The position numbers and the translations under genes are program-made. From Photobacterium chitinilyticum (GTDB lineage Bacteria; Pseudomonadota; Gammaproteobacteria; Enterobacterales; Vibrionaceae), in the NCBI RefSeq assembly GCF_004104355.1, contig NZ_RJLM01000016.1, positions 1 to 64,000 on the forward strand: DNA of 64,000 nucleotides. Direction: 5' to 3'. Position 1 is the first letter of the stretch. Every line of letters begins with the position of its first letter. The notes under the pieces are model-generated. The model was not told where the DNA came from. It saw nothing but the letters and a program-made list of their open reading frames with translations, and did not search any database. Below are positions 59,056-64,000 of the stretch, piece after piece.

Positions 59056-60219
59056 TTACGCTTTTGCACGCTCTTCAAGCATAGCAACGGCAGGTAGTAC
59101 TTTACCTTCAACGAACTCAAGGAACGCACCGCCACCAGTTGAGATGTAAGAAACATCTGCTTTGATACCGAACTTATCGATAGCAGCTAGTGTGTCACCG
59201 CCACCCGCAACAGAGAAGCCAGCTGATTCCGCGATTGCTTTAGAAATGCCAGCAGTACCTGCTTCGAAGTTTTTGAACTCGAATACGCCAACTGGACCAT
59301 TCCAAAGAATAGTTTTTGCGTTGCCGATGATTTCAGCAAGAGCAGCAGTTGAATCTGGGCCAAGGTCGAAGATCATGTCGTCGTCTTGAACGTCAGCAAC
59401 GTTTTTGATTTCAGCTTCTGCGTTTTCATCGAATGCTTTCGCACATGCAACATCAGTAGCAACTGGAATTGCACACTCTTTCATTAGTTTTTGTGCAGTT
59501 TCAACTAGGTCTGCTTCGTATAGAGACTTACCTACGTTGTGACCTTCAGCAGCGATGAATGTATTCGCGATACCACCACCAACAACCAATTGGTCAGCGA
59601 TTTTAGAAAGTGACTCAAGAACAGTAAGCTTAGTAGAAACTTTTGAACCACCAACGATAGCAACAAGCGGACGAGCAGGGTTGTCCATTGCTTTACCTAG
59701 TGCTTCAAGCTCAGCAGCAAGAAGAGGACCGGCACATGCTACAGGAGCATGAGTACCTACACCGTGAGTTGAAGCTTGCGCACGGTGAGCCGTACCGAAT
59801 GCGTCCATCACGAAAATGTCACATAGTGCAGCGTATTTCTTAGATAGCTCTTCTTCGTTCTTCTTCTCGCCCTTGTTGAAACGAACGTTTTCAAGAACAA
59901 CTAGCTCACCTGCGTTTAGCTCTAGGCCGTCTAGGTAATCTTTCGCTAGTTTAACATCGCAATCCAATGCGTCGTTTAGGTAGTTAACTACAGGAGCTAG
60001 AGAGAACTCTTCTGCATATTCGCCTTCAGTCGGACGACCCAGGTGAGAAGTAACCATTACTTTCGCGCCAGCTTCCAGGCATAGCTTGATAGTAGGAAGA
60101 GATGCAAGGATACGTGCATCTGATGTTACTTTTCCGTCTTTTACTGGTACGTTTAGGTCAGCACGGATAAATACGCGTTTACCTGCAAGTTCCAGGTCAG
60201 TCATCTTGATTACAGACAT
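59056..60219 (-). CDS. pgk: Phosphoglycerate kinase
   Basis: It transfers phosphate between 1,3-bisphosphoglycerate and ADP. The product begins [26 protein letters not shown], and [24 protein letters not shown] and [15 protein letters not shown] are diagnostic. I use ATG 60219 (387 residues) with GAGGAC upstream. It follows epd and precedes fbaA. Confidence 0.98.
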   Translation of the reverse strand: MSVIKMTDLELAGKRVFIRADLNVPVKDGKVTSDARILASLPTIKLCLEAGAKVMVTSHLGRPTEGEYAEEFSLAPVVNYLNDALDCDVKLAKDYLDGLELNAGELVVLENVRFNKGEKKNEEELSKKYAALCDIFVMDAFGTAHRAQASTHGVGTHAPVACAGPLLAAELEALGKAMDNPARPLVAIVGGSKVSTKLTVLESLSKIADQLVVGGGIANTFIAAEGHNVGKSLYEADLVETAQKLMKECAIPVATDVACAKAFDENAEAEIKNVADVQDDDMIFDLGPDSTAALAEIIGNAKTILWNGPVGVFEFKNFEAGTAGISKAIAESAGFSVAGGGDTLAAIDKFGIKADVSYISTGGGAFLEFVEGKVLPAVAMLEERAKA

Positions 60220-60300
60220 GGTTTGTCCTCTCAACATTAATTAATTTAAAAATCAAAGTTTTGTCGGCCCGGCGTCACTGCCAAGCCCAATAATTCATTG

Positions 60301-61356
60301 TTACAGCTTTTCTGCTGTTGCTACGCAACTTTCCGTTGCGTGCATAGCCAATACGGTGTCTAGCATCCGGTTGGCAAATCCCCATTCGTTATCACACCAC
60401 ACCAACAACTTAATTAGATGCTGGTTACTGACACGAGTTTGAGTGCCATCGACAATCGCGCTATGAGGATCGTGATTGAAGTCAATTGAAACAAGTGGTG
60501 CTTCGGTGTAATCAACTATGTTAGCTAATGTACAACGAGACGCCTCTGCCAGTGATTGATTTACGTCATTAACTTTCACATTTGTTTTAACTGTGACACT
60601 TAAATCCATCGCGGTGACGTTAATTGTCGGCACGCGCACAGAGATCGCTTCAAATTTGTCAGAAAATTTCGGAAATATACGGCCAATACCAAGATGAAGT
60701 TTAGTATCGACAGGGATAATTGACTGACTGGCAGCGCGAGTACGGCGTAAATCGGAGTGGTAGGCGTCGATAACCTGCTGGTCATTCATCGCGGAGTGAA
60801 TCGTAGTAATGGTGCCTGACTCAATACCGAAGGTATCATCCAATACCTTGATAACCGGGACAATGCAATTGGTAGTACAGGAACCGTTGGACACAATACA
60901 GTGCTCAGGCTTGAGCGAGTCATGGTTCACACCATAAATAATGGTGTTGTCGATATCACTGTCGGCCGGGTGAGAGAATAACACTTTGCGGGCACCCGCT
61001 TTTATGTGCGCCTCACCGTCAGCCCGAGAACCATAGATACCGGTACAGTCGAGTACAATGTCGACATCAAGATCTTGCCACGGTAACAGGTTTATTTCGG
61101 GTTGGTGGAGAATTCGGATGCTGTCCTGCTCACCATTTTCATGGGCAATAAACAGGTGCTCCTGGTCATGAGAGACAGGCTTATGAAAGCGTCCATGGCT
61201 GGTGTCATACTGCAACAGGTGAGCCATTGCTTCAGGCTCAGCCAATTCGTTGACTGCCACGACTTTTATCTGGTGATGTTTGCCGCTTTCATACAATGCG
61301 CGAAGCACACTGCGTCCGATACGGCCAAATCCATTAATTGCGACTTTAAGTGTCAT
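60301..61356 (-). CDS. epd: D-erythrose-4-phosphate dehydrogenase
   Basis: It oxidises erythrose 4-phosphate to erythronate 4-phosphate, the first step toward pyridoxal phosphate. The GAPDH-like fold starts [21 protein letters not shown]; the catalytic Cys is in [13 protein letters not shown]. Replacement residues such as [18 protein letters not shown] separate Epd from GapA. It heads epd-pgk-fbaA, with a CRP-like site upstream. pdxJ at 27837 acts later in the same B6 pathway. Confidence 0.95.
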   Translation of the reverse strand: MTLKVAINGFGRIGRSVLRALYESGKHHQIKVVAVNELAEPEAMAHLLQYDTSHGRFHKPVSHDQEHLFIAHENGEQDSIRILHQPEINLLPWQDLDVDIVLDCTGIYGSRADGEAHIKAGARKVLFSHPADSDIDNTIIYGVNHDSLKPEHCIVSNGSCTTNCIVPVIKVLDDTFGIESGTITTIHSAMNDQQVIDAYHSDLRRTRAASQSIIPVDTKLHLGIGRIFPKFSDKFEAISVRVPTINVTAMDLSVTVKTNVKVNDVNQSLAEASRCTLANIVDYTEAPLVSIDFNHDPHSAIVDGTQTRVSNQHLIKLLVWCDNEWGFANRMLDTVLAMHATESCVATAEKL

Positions 61357-61421
61357 ATCCGTGCTACATATTTACTAAGCCGCGTTAGTGTATACCAAGC
61401 AAAGCTCAGAATCACCCTAAT

Positions 61422-61437
61422 TGTGACAGCTATCACC
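61422..61437. promoter_or_regulatory. CRP-like site upstream of epd
   Basis: TGTGACAGCTATCACC matches TGTGA, six bases, TCACA at nine of ten positions. It lies 66-81 bp before the epd start. E. coli epd is known to have CRP control, which supports the call. Confidence 0.7.
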
Positions 61438-61542
61438 TCGCGAGTAAAAAACATAGCAAGATCATAGCGATAAATTAATATTTAACCATCTAAATGCACC
61501 AAGCAATGCGCCAAAATAGAATTTTTCGCCTGTGAGAGACAC

Positions 61543-61571
61543 AAAAAAGGCCTCCGAGGGAGGCCTTTTTT
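61543..61571 (-). terminator. tktA terminator
   Basis: GGCCTCC pairs with GGAGGCC around GAG with A- and T-runs on both sides that extend the stem. It lies about 80 bp after the tktA stop and upstream of epd. Confidence 0.9.
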
Positions 61572-61649
61572 TCATTCTTCGAAATAAATCACTTAAGTCA
61601 GTACAAAAACTATCTTAAGGATTCATTCGGAATGTGCCAATTCATAGAA

Positions 61650-63647
61650 TTAGGCTAATAGCTCTTTAGCTGTCTCTACGACGTTCTCAACAGTGAAGCC
61701 GAACATCTTAAACAACTCACCTGCAGGAGCAGATTCACCGAAGGTTGTCATACCGATAATACGGCCGTCAAAACCAACATACTTATACCAGAAGTCAGCA
61801 ATACCTGCTTCAACAGCGACACGAGCTGTGACATCTGATGGCAGAACTGCTTCACGGTAGGCTGCATCTTGCTTGTCGAATGCATCCGTTGCCGGCATAG
61901 AAACAACGCGAACATTACGGCCTTCCGCCGTTAGCTGAGCGGCAGCCGCTACAACCAGCTCAACTTCAGAACCTGTTGCGATAAGGATCAGTTCCGGCTT
62001 GCCTTTACAATCCTTCAGGATGTAACCACCCTTGGCGATGTTAGCTACTTGCTCTGCATCACGTGGCTGTTGTGCCAAGTTTTGGCGCGAGAAGATTAGC
62101 GATGTTGGGCCATCTTTGCGCTCGATAGCCAATTTCCAAGCCACCGCTGATTCAACCTGATCACATGGACGCCATGTACTCATATTAGGTGTCAGACGTA
62201 GCGACGCAATTTGCTCTACCGGCTGGTGTGTAGGACCATCTTCACCCAGACCGATTGAGTCGTGAGTGTAAACCTGGATGTTCTGCACTTTCATCAGTGC
62301 AGCCATGCGCATTGCGTTACGTGCGTATTCCATGAACATGAGGAATGTCGCGCCGTACGGTACGAAACCACCGTGAAGGGCGATACCGTTCATGATTGCC
62401 GTCATACCGAACTCACGTACACCGTAGTGAATGTAGTTACCGGCAAAATCTTTAGCAGTCAAAGACTTAGAGCCAGACCACATTGTCAGGTTAGACGGAG
62501 CAAGGTCAGCAGAGCCGCCCATGAACTCAGGAAGCATAGCACCGAACGCTTCCAGTGCATTCTGAGAGGCTTTACGCGATGCGATATTGGCAGGGTTAGC
62601 TTGCAGATCAGCAATGATTGCATTGGCTTTCTCTTCCCACTGTGCAGGAAGATCACCAACGGTACGGCGTTTGAATTCTGCCGCAAGTTCCGGGTAAGCC
62701 GCTGCGTATGCTGCGAATTTCTCATCCCATGCTGCTTCTTTTGCTGCGCCCGCTTCTTTCGCATTCCACTCAGCCGCAATATTGGCAGGAATATCGAAAG
62801 GACCGTGCTCCCAGCCTAGTGCGGCCTTAGTTGCTGCAATTTCTTCAGCACCCAGTGGCGCACCGTGGCAGTCGTGCGTACCCGCTTTGTTTGGTGAACC
62901 AAAACCAATAACAGTCTTGGTACAAATCAGTGTTGGTTTGTCTGTTTCTGCTTTTGCCGCTTCAATTGCTGCATTGATTGCATCAGCATCGTGGCCATCA
63001 ACAGCAGGAATAACGTGCCAGCCGTAAGCTTCAAAACGCTTTGGCGTGTCGTCAGAGAACCAACCTTCTACTTCACCGTCGATAGAGATACCGTTGTCAT
63101 CCCAGAAGGCAACCAACTTGCCTAGGCCCAATGTACCAGCCAGCGAACACGCTTCGTGAGAAATACCTTCCATCAGACAGCCATCACCCATAAACACGTA
63201 TGTGTTGTGGTCAACGATGTCGTGGCCTTCACGGTTGAACTGTGCAGCAAGGGCTTTTTCAGCCATAGCCATACCAACACCGTTAGTAATACCTTGGCCT
63301 AAAGGACCTGTTGTCGTTTCAATACCCGGCGCATAACCATACTCAGGATGACCCGGTGTTTTTGAATGAAGCTGGCGGAAGCTCTTCAGATCATCAATCG
63401 ACAGGTCATAGCCTGTAAGATGAAGCAGCGAATAAATAAGCATTGAACCGTGGCCGTTAGAAAGGATAAAACGGTCGCGATCAGCCCACTGTGGGTTTTG
63501 TGGGTTGTGGTTCATGTGGCCACGCCACAGTACTTCAGCGATATCTGCCATACCCATCGGTGCACCAGGGTGGCCAGAGTTGGCTTGTTGAACACCATCC
63601 ATGCTCAGGGCACGGATTGCATTGGCAAGTTCTTTACGTGAAGACAT
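61650..63647 (-). CDS. tktA: Transketolase
   Basis: This thiamine-diphosphate enzyme moves two-carbon units in the pentose phosphate pathway. The product starts [60 protein letters not shown] (cofactor binding) and [17 protein letters not shown] are typical. The length of 665 residues is normal. It ends at a strong terminator and is followed by epd-pgk-fbaA on the same strand. Confidence 0.98.
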   Translation of the reverse strand: MSSRKELANAIRALSMDGVQQANSGHPGAPMGMADIAEVLWRGHMNHNPQNPQWADRDRFILSNGHGSMLIYSLLHLTGYDLSIDDLKSFRQLHSKTPGHPEYGYAPGIETTTGPLGQGITNGVGMAMAEKALAAQFNREGHDIVDHNTYVFMGDGCLMEGISHEACSLAGTLGLGKLVAFWDDNGISIDGEVEGWFSDDTPKRFEAYGWHVIPAVDGHDADAINAAIEAAKAETDKPTLICTKTVIGFGSPNKAGTHDCHGAPLGAEEIAATKAALGWEHGPFDIPANIAAEWNAKEAGAAKEAAWDEKFAAYAAAYPELAAEFKRRTVGDLPAQWEEKANAIIADLQANPANIASRKASQNALEAFGAMLPEFMGGSADLAPSNLTMWSGSKSLTAKDFAGNYIHYGVREFGMTAIMNGIALHGGFVPYGATFLMFMEYARNAMRMAALMKVQNIQVYTHDSIGLGEDGPTHQPVEQIASLRLTPNMSTWRPCDQVESAVAWKLAIERKDGPTSLIFSRQNLAQQPRDAEQVANIAKGGYILKDCKGKPELILIATGSEVELVVAAAAQLTAEGRNVRVVSMPATDAFDKQDAAYREAVLPSDVTARVAVEAGIADFWYKYVGFDGRIIGMTTFGESAPAGELFKMFGFTVENVVETAKELLA

Positions 63648-63843
63648 GTCTGCTCCAGAAATTCGTAGACTGTATATTTAGTGGCTAGCTGCTCGCAAAC
63701 GCATAACAAATAACCATGATTCGGCGGGCGGGTATTGTCGCAAAGTCTACCCCTGGACTGCAATCGTTTTCCTGAAGAAAATAACCTTCATTTCAATAAG
63801 CTGGCAAGACATCCAGGTAATAATTTGATGTTAACACCCTGAA

Positions 63844-63859
63844 AGGTAAACGTTTGCTT
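63844..63859. promoter_or_regulatory. PurR-like operator upstream of tktA
   Basis: AGGTAAACGTTTGCTT matches 10 of 11 fixed positions of the PurR operator (the fourth base is T instead of C). It lies about 200 bp before tktA and could instead serve the divergent neighbour. A half-like site CGCAAACGCAT is at 63694-63704. Confidence 0.5.
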
Positions 63860-63920
63860 TGCGATTTTACTATCACCTTACTATTCATGGTGTTGATTTT
63901 AAACTTGATATGAGTATTAT

Positions 63921-63968
63921 AGCCGTCTAGACGGAGGTAGCTCTATACATTCAAACGTATACCCATAT
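63921..63968 (+). promoter_or_regulatory. MetJ-like box array at right edge
   Basis: Taken in steps of eight bases from 63921, the sequence gives AGCCGTCT (7 of 8 matches to AGACGTCT), AGACGGAG (5), GTAGCTCT (4), ATACATTC (4), AAACGTAT (6) and ACCCATAT (4). MetJ binds tandem 8-bp boxes, and metK is a classic target. The call depends on a metK gene outside the window. Confidence 0.5.
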
Positions 63969-64000
63969 ACGTTTTGCTTATGAAAGCCTTTCATTTAAGA

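Larger units (their letters stand above)
63648..64000. other. tktA upstream region, probable tktA-metK divergent spacer
   Basis: This 353-bp stretch has no gene. It carries a PurR-like box at 63844-63859 and MetJ-like repeats from 63921, listed separately. In vibrios metK lies divergent to tktA, so these sites probably also serve a gene just beyond the edge; that gene is not in the window. Confidence 0.55.

Overview
This window is chromosomal core DNA of a gammaproteobacterium, most likely a member of the Vibrionaceae (Photobacterium / Grimontia / Enterovibrio / Vibrio group). That placement is an inference. It rests on the Vibrio-type insertion of an aspartokinase gene between alaS and csrA, an NqrM-like protein (linked to the sodium-pumping NADH:quinone reductase), protein sequences that resemble Vibrio homologues, and a tktA with MetJ-like boxes pointing to a divergent metK just beyond the right edge. 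The genus cannot be fixed from the sequence alone. I see no insertion sequence, prophage, CRISPR array or biosynthetic cluster.

Layout, left to right. (1) 1-620: a minus-strand tRNA operon Ser-Arg-Arg-Ser-Arg behind a stringent-type promoter. (2) 776-7000: csrA, aspartokinase, alaS, recX and recA (LexA box and terminator), all minus. (3) 7051-16461: pncC (minus), mutS (plus), then the minus-strand stress and isoprenoid block rpoS-nlpD-pcm-surE-truD-ispF-ispD-ftsB. (4) 16640-27347: eno, pyrG, mazG, relA, rlmD (minus) and divergent barA (plus). (5) 27386-36760: acpS-pdxJ-recO-era-rnc-lepB-lepA-rseC-rseB-rseA-rpoE (minus), headed by a good sigma-E promoter. (6) 36926-44049: nadB (plus), a chemoreceptor with a FliA promoter (minus), ygfX-sdhE (minus), then ygfZ, a YbaK-family deacylase and a LysR regulator (plus). 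(7) 44081-45147: a small operon of unknown role, DUF134 regulator / NifX-like protein / NqrM-like protein, with two copies of a 14-bp palindrome in its promoter; followed by an AT-rich gap and a small orphan gene. (8) 45871-51098: orphan gcvH, ubiI-ubiH-ygfB (no pepP), zapA, 6S RNA and the 5-formyl-THF cyclo-ligase gene. (9) 51339-64000: rpiA, serA, yggE, argP/argO, a second YbaK-family gene, mscS, then epd-pgk-fbaA and tktA.

Most of the order follows the Escherichia coli neighbourhoods of these genes, so most entries are confident by sequence and context. The genes serve information processing (tRNAs, alaS, recA, mutS, truD, rlmD, lepA, era, rnc), global stress control (csrA, barA, relA, rpoS, rpoE-rseABC, 6S RNA) and central carbon metabolism (eno, fbaA, pgk, epd, tktA, rpiA, serA).

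Points that deserve a second look are the DUF134/NifX/NqrM operon with its paired palindromes, PurR-like boxes in front of rpiA, fbaA and tktA, a nine-G run inside rpoS, the isolated gcvH and missing pepP, hairpin-rich spacers at lepA-lepB, pgk-fbaA and pyrG-eno, and small degenerate repeats beside several terminators.
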